Made by a program: the position numbers and the translations under genes | NCBI RefSeq assembly: GCF_001039355.2 | Contig: NW_019775513.1 | Coordinates: 412,647-459,380, forward strand | Source of the DNA: Lingula anatina | Taxonomy: Eukaryota; Brachiopoda; Lingulata; Lingulida; Lingulidae | Length of the DNA: 46,734 nt | Direction: 5' to 3' | The notes under the pieces: generated by a model | Databases searched by the model: none | Seen by the model: the letters and a program-made list of their open reading frames with translations, nothing else | What the model was told of the DNA's origin: nothing | Part shown: one piece after another, positions 1-17,354 of the stretch | How the letters are laid out: each line of letters starts with the position of its first letter | Position numbering within the stretch: position 1 is the stretch's first letter

Positions 1-2230
1 GTGCAGATACAATATATGTACTGTGAAGACCCTGTATTGCCACCAATTCCAGATAAATATTGACACTACGGCCTTGTTAATATTAGAAGATGGTTGCGTC
101 ATACTGGCATCTATCTGAGTAGGTATAGATAGCTAATTGAGCGGACAGAGAACGCACCCGGGACACATTAATGGACTTCGTCGTCCGGCGTTTAGGGGGC
201 TTTTTCATCAACGAAGGTGGCTTGGTGCGAGGTCACAGGCTGTTTAATGATCATGATAAAAGAGGGTCAAAGACTCGGCAAACTAAAGGACTTGGTGCTC
301 ACCTTGGCGCACTGCCCCCAGTTTACATTTTACTATGTCAATTAGTGCACATACCACCTCTGCTGTTTTTCAGTCTGGCGCTTGTCTACTCTTGTGTGGA
401 GTACAACTGCTTTAGAAAAAAATATACAAGTGTTTTTGTGTGTCAATTGATGTTGTATATATTACACGTTATGCCGATTGATACATTTAGACCGGCTTAG
501 TTCGCTTAATTTAACTCGTTTCCCGACTAGGATAAACACATTGATGTGCGGAAAAATAACTGAAATGCTCTCTGTTCAGACTGCTAATCTATCCTTCAAG
601 GCGGCGCAATTTCTTAAATCAGCCATCAAGAGCCACGGGCTAAGTTTCTCTAACGCAACTTGATACGAAAATGCACAACGTCGGAAGCTGGGAGCGAGTT
701 GCCCACTCAGCGTAAATAACACGGCTATTCCATTTTACGTATCTCGTTTTATGTATCTTAAGACTGTTTCCACAGTTCTCCGTTTTCGTTTATTTCCTTT
801 ATACCATTTCTCGTGATCAATCGTTTGTACAAACTTAATTAAAATTTCGCGTCGTACGAGTTTTACGACTGCGCAAATAACGTCTCTTGTCCAACCTTAC
901 ACCTCTGTGCAGCAACAGAGAACTGCTAATGTAAAAACGTTTCTTTCAAAGAATGACTAATAATTGTTACCTAATTCTAAATGATGGATTGGATGTCGTC
1001 TGCTGACCTGTGAAGATCCCATTAATCATTCCATTCAGCAGCAGCAGTTCTATTTAATTTTCTACTGCAGTTCTTCTCTACCGCACCACGTCAGCTCGAC
1101 GTATTCTCTAATAATGAGCGTCATTAATTGCGTATTGCTACGTGACATTCTCATAAATGAGTTTTTGGTTTGTTAATGTAACGTGACGAAACTGAACTCC
1201 ATTTACCAACGACTCTGTGGCAGTTTGATATCTTATGATTATGGGGAACCAAAGACAAGGCCATAAAACATTGAATTCTAGACACACTAATACACGGGTA
1301 CCATCCAGATTTGTCTCATATTTCTGACACAAACCGACTCCGTGTTAAATCAACACATTCATAATATAAAGACACGGAGAAGGCTGACTCCTCCTCCATC
1401 CCATTTCCAATAAAATAGCTGTGATTTATTGCTGATGCAACAGAGTTTACGAATGATCTAATTCTCCCTCATCAGAACTTGCATTTAAACTGTTATCAAA
1501 CAATGGGCGACTGTAATATCATTTGAATTGATGGACCCTTTTTACCTTATTAGATGACCCCTACCTCTTGCAAAAAGAACTGCAAGGCCTTAGCTATTCA
1601 GTTTCAGAGAGTTTTGAGATTTTTTGTCAGGTTTCAAGTTTATAAAATGATGTTAGGTGTTTTTAATATATCTTGTGCTTCACGCCATTGCTGCCGCCAC
1701 ATAGGCCTATTAAGTAGCCTATGCGGTAGTTTGGTCCTCATCTTTACCATAAGTCCAAGACACATTGTTGCCCATCTATAAAATTCATCGCATTCCTAGA
1801 TTTCAAAGTCGTCCTCCAATTAGTATCGAAGTCGTAGCTCCAAATAGGTTTCACAGCCGTTGTGCTAGAGAAGAGATATCTACTGCCCCTTTTTATGTGC
1901 AGCTAACACACCTTTCAGATAAAATACGATAAACAGGTGTCAGTCAGTTCCCCATTACTTTTTTACAGGACTTCCATTCCTAAAACTACCATTCCTGTCA
2001 CGCGGGCCTAAACAGAAATCGTTAAGTCTCCAATGTCAAGGAGCGTTTGATTACCATTGCCTGCTCTGTAACCGCACTATCGCCCTAAGTATTTAAGCCA
2101 CTGGCACAATGAATAATGCACTGTGTTGGGAAAAGATTGGGCTTAATTTGGAGGTGGGGATGGGGAAGAATCGGGTGCATTTTCTAAAGACTAAGCTTGT
2201 TTTGTTAAAATCAATGTGAACGTGGCCATA
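1..2230. other. 3' flank of SQOR-A; no gene recognised
   Basis: This lies downstream of the SQOR-A stop codon. Open frames here are short and have no recognisable domain or convincing splice-linked partner. It presumably holds the SQOR-A 3' UTR next to 2231 and then intergenic DNA. I saw no clear transposon termini or RNA gene. Confidence 0.5.
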
Positions 2231-6787
<4,557 letters not shown>

Positions 6788-8200
6788 GAGGTCACAAAAT
6801 GTAAACACGAACGGGGAACTCAAGGACCCAATATCACATGATTTAGTTCAGAGGTCGTATGAATTTGCTCATTTTCAGTTGGCGTTACATTGCGCCTTTT
6901 TAAAAATATGGTTACATTCAGAAAGTGCTCAACAGATAAGCTGCTGCCCATAAAAGTTGAAATAACTTGCAGAAAACAAACAAAAAATCAACAGGGCAAG
7001 TTATATATTTTGTAGACCCCTAATGTTTCGCATTAAGATTACCCACATGATATGAAAAACATAACTGATAACATAATTTCAAGTACATAACCTCATTGGG
7101 TCATGTACTTGAAATGAGTTGGCGACGGATCGGCGGATTAGGGATGAAATCAAATAAGACATGAATTACAAAAAGTTAATTCAAATTTTAGAGAGGAAAA
7201 ATGCATCGAATTTAGTGGCGACGTTCAGAGGCTCAAGACGGAAGAGTTGGCAATAACTTTCTTTCAGACCGAATGAAGTCCAGAAAATTGATGTTGAATA
7301 CAGTTTTTTCTTTAACGAGCAGAAACGGGAGAGTTGACATTGGCTAACAAGAAAAAGGAGGCCCATTCAACATGCAATGAAAATGAGCAATTTTCTCTGA
7401 TAAATCGCCGCTTTTATATTTTAACAACGTGAGATAGCAGATAGCGGTACCAGTGATCACATTCAACGTTCAAAATACAGGAACTTTGGACAACAGACTT
7501 TTTCAGAATATATTTTCAACATTTTGTATGACTAACAACAAACAAGAGGCGATAATTGTGTGCAAGACAGCATTGGCAATTGTTCACAGAAGACGAGAAA
7601 ACATTCACATTCCATGTATTTGACATGATTAAAAATCTTGAACAATTTAGAAAAAATAACGACATCTGCATGGTACGTATAGTTGACATAATGAAAAAAT
7701 ATTGCAATTTATGGTTTCGTTTAAGGTGTCCATGTTAGGTGGAGTGTGCGTGTTCACTTTTTCATGGTTACTACATTGTAGACATGCTGGTTTTCTCACT
7801 CGCTCCTCGCAGTGTATAGCTTCCTCGACAAAATATATATGTATAGGCCACTTTAATGAAGGTTTTAAAGACCATTCATTTTGCAACAGCTAGAGCCACA
7901 TCAAATGGCTGCATCTATTTTCAACTCAAATGTTCTGGCAGGAAATTTTACTAGAAGGGTTGTGTCCTAATATGTCTTATAGACAAACCATTTAAAAGGA
8001 AGACATATTTTTAATTTTTCACTCATGATATAATGTAAGATTCATTTTTAGCCGCTATGTTAGGAATACGTTTATGCATTAAATGTTTGTTACATATTCC
8101 GTATCCTGCTTAAAATCCCTTTAACACAATTTAGACTGTATGACAATAACGCTGCCGTTGTGTATATATTTGTTGTCCAACGCTAGCAACCTGGCTCCGT
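6788..8200. promoter_or_regulatory. Intergenic spacer between SQOR-B and SQOR-A
   Basis: About 1.4 kb separates the SQOR-B stop codon from the SQOR-A ATG. It must contain the SQOR-B 3' end and the SQOR-A promoter and 5' UTR. I found no TATA box or other motif strong enough to name, and no further exon. Reading frames on either strand are short and show no domain. Confidence 0.4.
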
Positions 8201-11200
8201 CTATTTGGTCAATCCGAGGTGAAACAACTTTCGGAAAGGAGCAGGACCTTCCCACCAGCCTCTGCAAAAGATCGAAATATCGTGAGCACAAGTAATTGGC
8301 TGATTTCGGAATATTTAAATGACAGTATTCCGGTGACAAGTCTGAGAGAGAGAAAGAGAAAGACAGAGAGAGGGGGGAGACCCTTACTTTAGCATCAGGT
8401 TGTAACATACAGGAAGAACATGTTTCTTCGTAAGTAACATCGTGCGTCTTTCCTTAGCTTGGTTGAATGGGAATGTTTCCATTGGATGACCGTCGAAGCC
8501 AAACTCTGCCATAACACAAGTTTCGTAGCTAGTGACCAATGGACAGGACGTATATCCGTCGTACTGAAACAAACAATCAAATTTGAACACTTTGGGTGTG
8601 TACCTTTAATTTGTCTTCGTCGGATATTATTTACCACATTTAATTGCATTTAAATCAGCTGCGAAGTAAACATGCCCACCTTTGGTACTAATTCTTTTCC
8701 ATTCATTGCCGCTGTGATATTTCTCCTCAACACACCGCACTGACTTGCTGGAATGGAAAATTTTGCACGCTCTTCTTAAGACCAATCTGAATTTTTCTCA
8801 GTATGATTTTTGTTGCATATTTACGTCATCATATTTTAACCAAAGCTATTATTCAGATATTAATTTATGCCTTCGGCAAAAAGTCACAACAGAACAAAAA
8901 AACAAGTAAACAAAAATGGCATAAAATGATGAAACCTGCGGCGGCTGCAGTCTTCGATGTTGGAACATTGGTGCAGTCTCCAATGGCAAAGATGTTCGGG
9001 TAGACCACGTGCTGCAGGGTGTTCTTATTCACGTTCACATAGCCGGTTGGATCCACTATTGGGCTATTCATGAGCTCTGTGGGAGGGGTCATAGGAGGGG
9101 TGACGTGCATGAAATCATACTGAAAAAGATGTGTGTCTATGTTCAAAGTGAATACTAAAACAGTCAAATAAAACATGCAAAAAACGAAAATAATGTCAGA
9201 GGGAGAGAGAGGGAGAGAAAGACTGACTGACTTACCGGAAGTGTATACGTTTCTCCTGTATCCAGCTTCATAAAATCTGCCTCCTTCTTATCCGGCCGCA
9301 CTTCAACCAAATTTCTCTTGAAATTTACCTCTATGCCCCTAAAGAAAAAGTGTATAACACATTAATAAATTATAATTAACATTAGAAGTAAAGAAAAAAT
9401 ATGGTAAATTTTGACTATGATTTGGCATTGTGATACTTACCTTTCTTTGCATATTTGCTCCAGTACCTTGGCGTATTTTGGTGCACTAAACATGACGCCA
9501 AGTGCCGTATTGTAGATCAATTTAGTCTTGTTTTTAATTCCGCTCTGAATGAAAAGATGACAAAAATAATATAAAATATAAATAAATAAACTTTAGAAAC
9601 GCTGTGATATGGATTAATATTCTCAACTGCAACCAAAATAATCAGAAATAATCTAATTTTTTAATAATACGCGCACTTTTAATATCCAAAACCAAAAACT
9701 GAATTTTCGAAAACAAGCAAACAACTCTGTTGCGATTATATGGATATCACTTCATTTTTTGAAAACAGGCTAAATCTTATTATTGGGCTCATAAGAAAAT
9801 ATTTCAAAAGCTTGAAAACGATCCTTACCGCCTTCCATTTGGACTCGGCTAAGTACATTATCTTCTGGGGGGCTCCAGCGCATTTGATGGGCGTATTGGG
9901 TAGCGTGAAGACCGCGTTGCCGCCCTTAAATGTCTCAATACCATTGATGGTACGAGACACATATTTTGGGGAGTAGTTGGTGACTAAGTAGGGATCAACG
10001 TCAAATGCTTCAGGTAAACCTTTAATCTGCAGTGAGAAATGCACAATTGAAATCTAATATAGATTAATGGCTTTTACATGCAAGCATGGAGAAAAAAACA
10101 TCTGTATTAGAAGATAATAATATATACATATATATATATATAAATATATACGTGCACTAGGTTTTTTGGATTTAATTACGGTTAAATCATATGTTCTATT
10201 CGTGGCAATTTCATTTAAAAAACAAAGAATGGTAAGACTTGCATATTCGTAATGCAGCTGCAAACCCATGGCAACGACTAGAAACTGGTACTTGATCTGG
10301 AAGAGAAAAGAGTAAATTCAATGAACTGAAGTGAAATGAATGACTCAACCCTTTCATATGCTGTCAATTATTTACGTCTTCTACTATACATCCGACCACC
10401 TTCGCCTATTTGCGTTGAGGTTAACAAATAAGTTAAAATAGGTAAAAAAAATGTGGTTTTATTTTATATATAAAAAAAAGGTTAAACCGAGACACCAGAC
10501 CTGATCCCCCGCTGCAGTTGTTACAATATCGTTCTTGGGATCGAACTCCATTGCCTTGTCCTTGAACCAGTCACAGGTGTCGGGGATCACAGACGACATC
10601 GGCCTCGCGGAATTCTCCATTTTTTTCAGCCCTCCTCCAATTAGCGTAAACATGGCTTGATTGTAGTGAACCTGTAACAGTGCGGTCACACACATAATAC
10701 ATTGGCGAAGGAACTAAGTAAGGGAATTATGTAATTTTTTCAAAACCACGCCAGTCGTTAGCACAGTAAGCATGGGGCTAAGAAGAAGCCTTCGCTGTCC
10801 CTATTTCTTGACTGCCCCCTACACAAACACACGCGCACACAATTACTAATTAATGTAAATTAAAAGAACCGTTATGTTTCAATATGTTTCATATTATTTT
10901 GTAATGAGCTCATTAAACGAGGTGATCTGATCACATGGTTATGAATATCTTTATTTTGTTCTATAATTCATCTACTTTTCCCCATCTCTGATTATTTTTA
11001 CATGACTACGCACAAACGGGCAATCTGTTACACAGTAATATAGTTTGCCTTCCTTTTTTATCGATGTTTGTATGAGTACTTTAGTTTCTCATTTCCATAA
11101 CAAAAGTACTTCACCATAAGAAACAAGCTGGAAGTGTTTGGTGGATACGACCGTAAAAGAAGATCCCCCCACTTCCCCGCCCTCATCACACGCATGCATA

Positions 11201-11881
11201 CAACCATAGTGGTTCATTTGCTAAGCTGGAAAAGACATCATCAGGCTAACTTAATACGATTGCCAAGTTGCACTGGCTTGGTTTCAAGTAGGTCCTTGTG
11301 ACAATCTTCTTCAGGAAAACACGTCGACCAATTTACGTGAAATTAAAGTACTCTAAGGCATAAAGTAAGCACACGAACTATTAGAATGCCTCTTGGAATA
11401 ACTCTCCATTTTTTTTCTATTTTCATTCCTTGCATACGCATCATCAGGTGTATGCCGCTCTCCTCACGTTCACCTTAGTATTCATAGCACGTTGTGATTT
11501 ACCGAGTACAGGCGTGGGTCTGCAACAGCCGCGCGTGAAAAAGCAATTGTTTACTAATAATAAACTACTACTTTTCAACTCTTCAGAGGCGACCAAAACG
11601 GTCTGTGACTTTGCTCGTATAATAAATACACACAAAAAGCTACACTTCACTCGTGAATGTTTTTGCGCACTTACATCAGACGGCTCAATGACGGCAACTT
11701 TCCCTTTGCCCAGTTTAGACCCAAACTTGCTGGCAATGGCCGAACCACCAGCTCCAGAGCCAACGACCACCAGTTCATAGTTCTGTGCCCCAAGACGTGA
11801 AGATGTGCTGAAATAGGAAACTTTAAAAGGCTTTGGAGCTGCACAACGAAGCAGCAAAGTAGCCCCTCTACTGCCAGCCAT
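8201..11881 (-). CDS. SQOR: Sulfide:quinone oxidoreductase, mitochondrial (copy B), 10 exons
   Basis: Second complete SQOR copy, upstream of copy A on the same strand. Coding exons: 11881-11675, 10671-10501, 10296-10243, 10026-9829, 9544-9441, 9338-9236, 9119-8936, 8747-8680, 8563-8388, 8261-8201, giving about 441 residues. The start ATG at 11881 has a good context (A at -3, G at +4). A presequence-like N-terminus is followed by the FAD motif VVGSGAGG at residues 39-46. Catalytic cysteines are C193 in PIKCAGAPQK and C370 in YTSCPLVTSY, with AIGDCTNVPTSKTAAAA as the second FAD motif. The C-terminus is GWWEGPAPFRKLFHLGLTK then TAG. All eight internal exons match copy A in length and phase. By eye the two proteins are about 65-75 percent identical over the exons compared, so this is an old duplication rather than an allele. 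Exon 3 ends in a GC donor. A different substrate preference or tissue role for each copy is possible but not visible here. Confidence 0.95.
10242..10252 (-). other. Non-canonical GC 5' splice site, SQOR-B exon 3
   Basis: Reading on the minus strand, exon 3 ends ...GAATAT and the intron begins GCAAGTC. Copy A has GAAGAT followed by GTGAGT at the homologous place. The GC donor keeps the frame and gives the same 54-base exon as copy A, and the intron ends in the normal AG at 10027-10028. Apart from position +2 it matches the AAGT consensus, which is typical of the rare GC-AG intron class. Confidence 0.75.
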
Positions 11882-14800
11882 AGTTAACAAACAGAGAAAT
11901 TGTGTCGCTGTATGAATAATCCCGTTCTCGCTAAGAGGCGCGTGCGTGACCTTGGCACCTAGGCGTCACGTTTTCCCGTTTTGACTTTTGGTACATACAC
12001 GTTCCCCTATGAAAAGGGAATGGATCGTATAAAATATAAGGCAATGAATACGTAGTGTTTAACCACTATCTCAGATAATGATGAACACTTAACAATTGAG
12101 GACCATTTCTGTGGCATTCTAAAACTGGAAATTCTGACACCGTCCGTCGTTTCAAGACAGGAGTTCGTTACAATTTTTTCACTCATGAACAGAGTGCTCG
12201 TACTTTTTTATGCGGGGTCTGCATTGTAGAAGGGATTTACCTTCACTCATATGCACACCATTGCCATTCTCTAAACAGATCATTGAAACGGATTAAATTA
12301 TAATATCAATAAAACTAGGATGAAAACGCATTGGAAATGAAAAAAGTTTTTATTCTAAAATAGTACATCTTTTGTACAACTCTAATCACTGCTTACTAAA
12401 ATTTTAATACAAATTAAATTTTGTGGCGTAGTTGACGGGTTAAAATGATTAAAACACTCCTGAATGGCGTCAAGATGAACAAAAATTAGTCCCAATAAAA
12501 TGTTCGTGCATCATTCCGATTAAAAGATTTTATATAAATTCTATAAATATCAACCATCCTGACGTCTATAACAATCTGTTTACAGTAACGGTAACTGCAC
12601 GTCACCATCATCACAGCCCTTCAATATCGTCTGCTCCAAATACGACTAGGATCTTCTGTTAAAAAAAGGAGAAATCAAAATTTTCAATTATAAATTTAAG
12701 AAAAATGTAAAGAAAGTCGAGATGTCATAACGATTTTTTCGCAGTTTTTTCTAATGCCTGTAAAGCTGAAGTAGTAATATAATAAACACTTTGTGACCTT
12801 CAAAACTATCATAGTCCTCCTCTTGAATAATTGTTCTATCGCGTCTTCTGTGGGGTTCACTTTGCTGACAAGGCAAGGACCTTTCCGTGTGACGTGGATT
12901 ACGTCATCTCAGAGCCAGTCCACGTGACATATTACTTCCCAAGCATCTCTAAAGCCTAGCACGGTTCACCTTCATCACATTTTACATAAATACCAGGTTT
13001 GTCCTTACTGACGATGTTAATCTGATTTTCATATGTTTTAAGTGCTGTATGGTTTTCTCATGTCTAACAAGATTGAAACCATAAATGTAAATACTGTTGT
13101 TATACAGTGAAATCACGTTTTCTCTCACAAAACCATTTGGGCAGCCTGGCATTAAGTGTGAAGTGCTTTCATGGAAAACCGGCCTCATTCATTTTACATT
13201 GAAGTTTACAGGCAAACCGATTACGGTAAAAAGATATGATCATACTTACATAAGCTTATGTACAAAGCAACATTATATATCTATCTATACAAACATAACT
13301 TGTACAATGTACACTGTCAAAAGCTCAAAACCAGCGATATGAATATAAAAAAGAATACGAAAACAATTCAAATCTACATAAAATATATGTACACAAAACC
13401 TTTATAAGGGACTTGGCATAACCACTCTTTGTAAATATGACATTTACCTAACTTTAGCCAGCCAGTGGCAAAGCGTGGTGTATCTTAACTAAAATCCTTT
13501 GGAAGAAAATTATTTGATCTATCATAATCATCCCATAAAAAGATGTAATGCCATACGGATTCATCTTCCTTAGCTAGGGAGAGAGTTTTTTATATTTAAC
13601 ATTGAAACTGTCTGTACATGATAACACAGGCAGCAAAAGACGGTGAATACATAAAAAGCTGAATTAAATCGGTCTCTAAAGCTGGGATTGCCTGTATTTG
13701 ATGGGCAAGTCAAGAACAGCCTTTCTGTAATATGTATACATACCACGAGAAAGACCATACTTAAATGTGCCCCATCTAGGCATCTTATTTAACCAACCAA
13801 TCTATGAAACTTGTCTAAATATAACCTTAACATAGTTTTAGTCTTCCAAGTGTCAAAAACTCAAACCAAAACTATTACAGTTTAAAATAAATGGGTGTTT
13901 AAACCTTTTAAAACCCTAATTGCTGTGATGGGGTTTTAAAAATAATGCATCTATATGGCCTCTATCACTGCTGCTTTGTGTGCAACACTGAGCTGTGGAA
14001 GCAGGCAATATCAAAATATTGTTTCCAAAATATGACGCATTTCAAATACCAGACAGCAACCATCTTTCATCTCAAACAAGTACTTCAACATCATGCTTTA
14101 AATGTTATGCATTTGTAATAACATTCCTCATTTTTAAAAACAATACTTATATTGCCTAGTTTTATGAGCAGTTGAGGTTTTAGCCCAGCTGCTTATAAGC
14201 TAGCCATCTTTTGTGTACAAAAACCCGTTTTGACCTTGTTTTCTTAACTCCAAATTCAAAATATGGAACATCAGATATTGAAGAAATTGTCTACAAATAT
14301 ATCATTTTACCAGTTCTTTATACATAGAAAGAATAGAAAAGCTGTGCAAAAGTTTATATATGGTGGTGCTAGGCAATCAGATATGGATTTCACTGGTAAA
14401 TATCTCTTGGGCCAATATAAAAAAAAAATTAGAAAAAATAAAATAAATAAAAATAAATAAATAAATAAATAAATAAACAAACTAATTAAATACATAAACC
14501 AACAAACATACTTGTAAGATAATGGACACATTTTGATTAAGAAAATTGCCGAATTCTTTTTTCCTTATTTGGACAAAAGGTCCAAATCATGTTATTGTAT
14601 GTTTGTGTCTAAGAATCCGAACTATTAATTTAATGATTCATAAGTTGATGCTCATGCATCTTTTTTTTCTCTTTTTACAAATAGTATTTTAATAATTATT
14701 TATCAGAAGAAGAGAACTATCTGAACCTTAGCCAGTGTTTTAAATTTTCACCTTCATAAAAACCACCAAAAGTTGGTAAATTATCTTTCCTCTGAAGAAA

Positions 14801-15476
14801 TGTACATATTGCTTTAAGTCCAGAGAGTCCATCAGTATAGCGTCATAAATATACAGATCTACAAAAAAATTAGAAAACTGACATAGAACAAGAAATGTAT
14901 GGCAGGTGGTATTAGTGAAATCCATCTCACGTTAACTCCTCCTTGTCCTACATAGTGATTCCTCTCAATCCTGACGAACAGTGGTCAAATGTATAAACAT
15001 GTGTATGAATTACCAAGTTTCAGTTGTAGTCGCCTGTGTCCAGCAGGTTGCAGCACCATCCTGTGTTCGTGAACAGGGCACTATCCAAGATATAGCTGTA
15101 AAAGGTCACAGCATTCCTCATATTGATAGCAAGTGTCCACTGTCCACAGGTGTATTTATGTCAGGCTGCAGAAGACCGGTGCCCTGGTGCCACACCTTGG
15201 TTATTATATGGACACTCTTTAAGTGCTTGATAATTCTGCTGAATAACTGAAACTCCAGAAATATCATCAGTAAACCTTCATGTATCTGGGAGCTGTTCGT
15301 GGATTCAGAATGTTAACTTCAAAATCAAATTTTAAAGAGTAAGAATCAATATCAGGTGTATATCAGTTGGTGTATCTTTTAGTGTTCAATCTGGGGGGAA
15401 AGATTGCTGGAGTCAGTGCTGCCCTCGTTGTCCCCTTCAACCATAAGATGAACTCACTGTAAGATATCTAGGTCAG
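11882..15476. promoter_or_regulatory. SQOR-B upstream region and CTDSPL2 3' flank
   Basis: This stretch lies between the SQOR-B start and the CTDSPL2 stop codon, both on the minus strand, so it holds the SQOR-B promoter (low end) and the CTDSPL2 3' UTR (high end). Near 12890-12928 there is a cluster of TGACGTGG, TTACGTCATC and CCACGTGAC, which resemble CRE and E-box sites. From 13654 upward the sequence is repeated after the n at 18032. A TAAA-type simple repeat occupies about 14405-14475. No further gene was recognised. Confidence 0.45.
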
Positions 15477-17354
15477 TCAGTCTCTAGGAATCATCTGGAA
15501 CAGCCTGTATCTGTGCCTGATCTGTGGCCTCACATCCTGGCCCTGAAAAGAGAATACTTATTTTTGGAATGGCCTGTATTTGCATTTTATCTGCACACCC
15601 GCACTTCAAGCCAAATTGAGAAGAATACAGTTGAAAGTATTCATCTAATTGATCGATTTTTGTACACAAGTTTATACTCTAAATGTTCTTTGGATTTGTG
15701 TTGAGGCAATCAGAGGCATATTTTTTAAAAGTTAATATCTGTACTTTTTGGGGGTTTAATGAACAGGTATATGTAAATGGCATCAATGATCAAAATGCTA
15801 AAAAAAATGGTACAAATAATAAGTGTATCAGGACTGGCAGTCAGAGAACAGAGACAACTTACCATGACAACTAAATGCTCAAGAAAAGGTAACAACTTCA
15901 TCAGCTCACGGTCCTCTCTATCTACAAACCAACTTTCAATTGGGATGCCATTATCAAGCTGAAAGTAAAAATATCTTTAATGTAAAAATATCTTTAATGT
16001 ATTACTTAAGAAAACATCTGAAGACAAAGAGTCAAAAATTTCAAGAAATGCAGCGATTTTTACTATTCTTTATTATTAATTAGTTATAGAGTTTAGATGA
16101 CCACCTATTGTAAGAATAGCTCCATTTGGTAATTTATTGCCTGTGGATAGTTCTTCACTTAATATGATTTTTTTTTCATTTACCAGGAAGCCAAATGCCT
16201 GTGGAGAGCTGTCCAATTATTACAGAAAACTGTACCTGGTAGCCAAGTGCCGATGGAATTTTGTCCACTTATTACAGAAATTACTGTACCTGGTAGCCAA
16301 ATGTCAGTGGAGAGTTGTCCACTTATTATAAATATTACTGTACCTGGTAGCCAAATGCCTGTGGAGAGTTGTCCACTTATTATAAATATTACTGTACCTG
16401 GTAGCCAAATGGCTGTGGAAAGTTGTCCACTAATTACAAATATTGCTGTACCTGATAACCAAATGCCAGTGGAGAGTTGTCCACTTATTATAAATATTAC
16501 TGTACCTGGTAACCAAATGCCTGTGGAGAGTTGTCCACTTATTATAAATATTACTGTACCTGGTAGCCAAATGCCTGTGGAGAGTTGTCCACTATGATGG
16601 TTTTGGTAAGATCTCTGCCCAGGATGGATAAGTCTTTGATGTAATTCCCATTAACACAGACACAATGCTCTCGGAACAGACGATGTCTAAAAAAGGTTAA
16701 CAAAGAGTTCAACAAAAGGACAAATTACATAAAAAAATCCAGCTCTATCTTCAGGATCAAATTCCAACCCTATAATACATGTCAATCTGCTGATACAATG
16801 CATATACAATAAGCTTGCTGTAAATATGTAAACAAGTAAATTCTGACAAGATTAGAATACTTAGTCCATGTAAGGGATGTAATAATATTATATATTTTCA
16901 CAGCAGAGTTTATTTCTCACCTGATCAACTTTTTCTCTGGGTCAAGGAGATTCATCAGTTTATCAGCATATACTTTCTTTGAAGCAGTGAACAGTATAAC
17001 TTCAAATATCTTAGAAACATGTTCCAAGAATTCTCGGAAGAAGGGCCGAGTCCTAACAAAGACCTATCATAGTAAAAAAAATTTAATATTTAAAATAAAG
17101 GAAGTTCTCCCTCCTCTTATCATGGCCATCACTAATCTATTTTCATTCCACATAATCACTTACCCTATACATTATATTTTCCTTCCTGATTTGTGTCTAA
17201 TGACAAAAATAAGTTTATGATAAATACCTCTAACATTTAATAATCTAATAGTATAAACCACCTTTACCTGGTAAGTAACATCTTGAAACAATACCGGGAA
17301 TGTGAATGCTGCATCCTCTAATTCAGTCAGACTACAGTGGACCAAAGTCTCATC
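15477..17354 (-). CDS. CTDSPL2: CTDSPL2 exons 8-12, first copy (catalytic core to stop)
   Basis: Exons: 17354-17268 (starts [14 protein letters not shown], the second half of the DxDxT motif), 17063-16921 ([12 protein letters not shown] to LIR), 16686-16560 ([10 protein letters not shown] to FGYQ), 15958-15863 ([11 protein letters not shown] to LVVM) and 15542-15477 ([16 protein letters not shown] to the TGA stop). All have consensus AG and GT borders and correct phases. This set repeats almost exactly at 19877-21565. It sits at the end of the contig that stops at the n at 18032, so it has no exon 7 of its own in the sequence as written. It is probably the other allele of the 19.9-21.6 kb set. 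Confidence 0.88.

Noticed and set aside
171-663. Short overlapping plus-strand open frames at the left edge
   Set aside because: No domain, codon pattern or splice partner supports them; they look like chance frames.
11430-11780. Plus-strand open frame of 116 residues
   Set aside because: Its second half is antisense to SQOR-B exon 1, whose minus-strand product is clear.
16137-16597. Repeated plus-strand open frame of 116 residues (PVESCPLI-type repeats)
   Set aside because: It is the antisense of the 54-base minisatellite. The frame stays open only because the period is a multiple of three, and the sequence derives from CTDSPL2 exon 10.
16176-16610. CRISPR-like regular repeat spacing
   Set aside because: The units are contiguous 54-base tandem copies with no unique spacers, in an animal intron.
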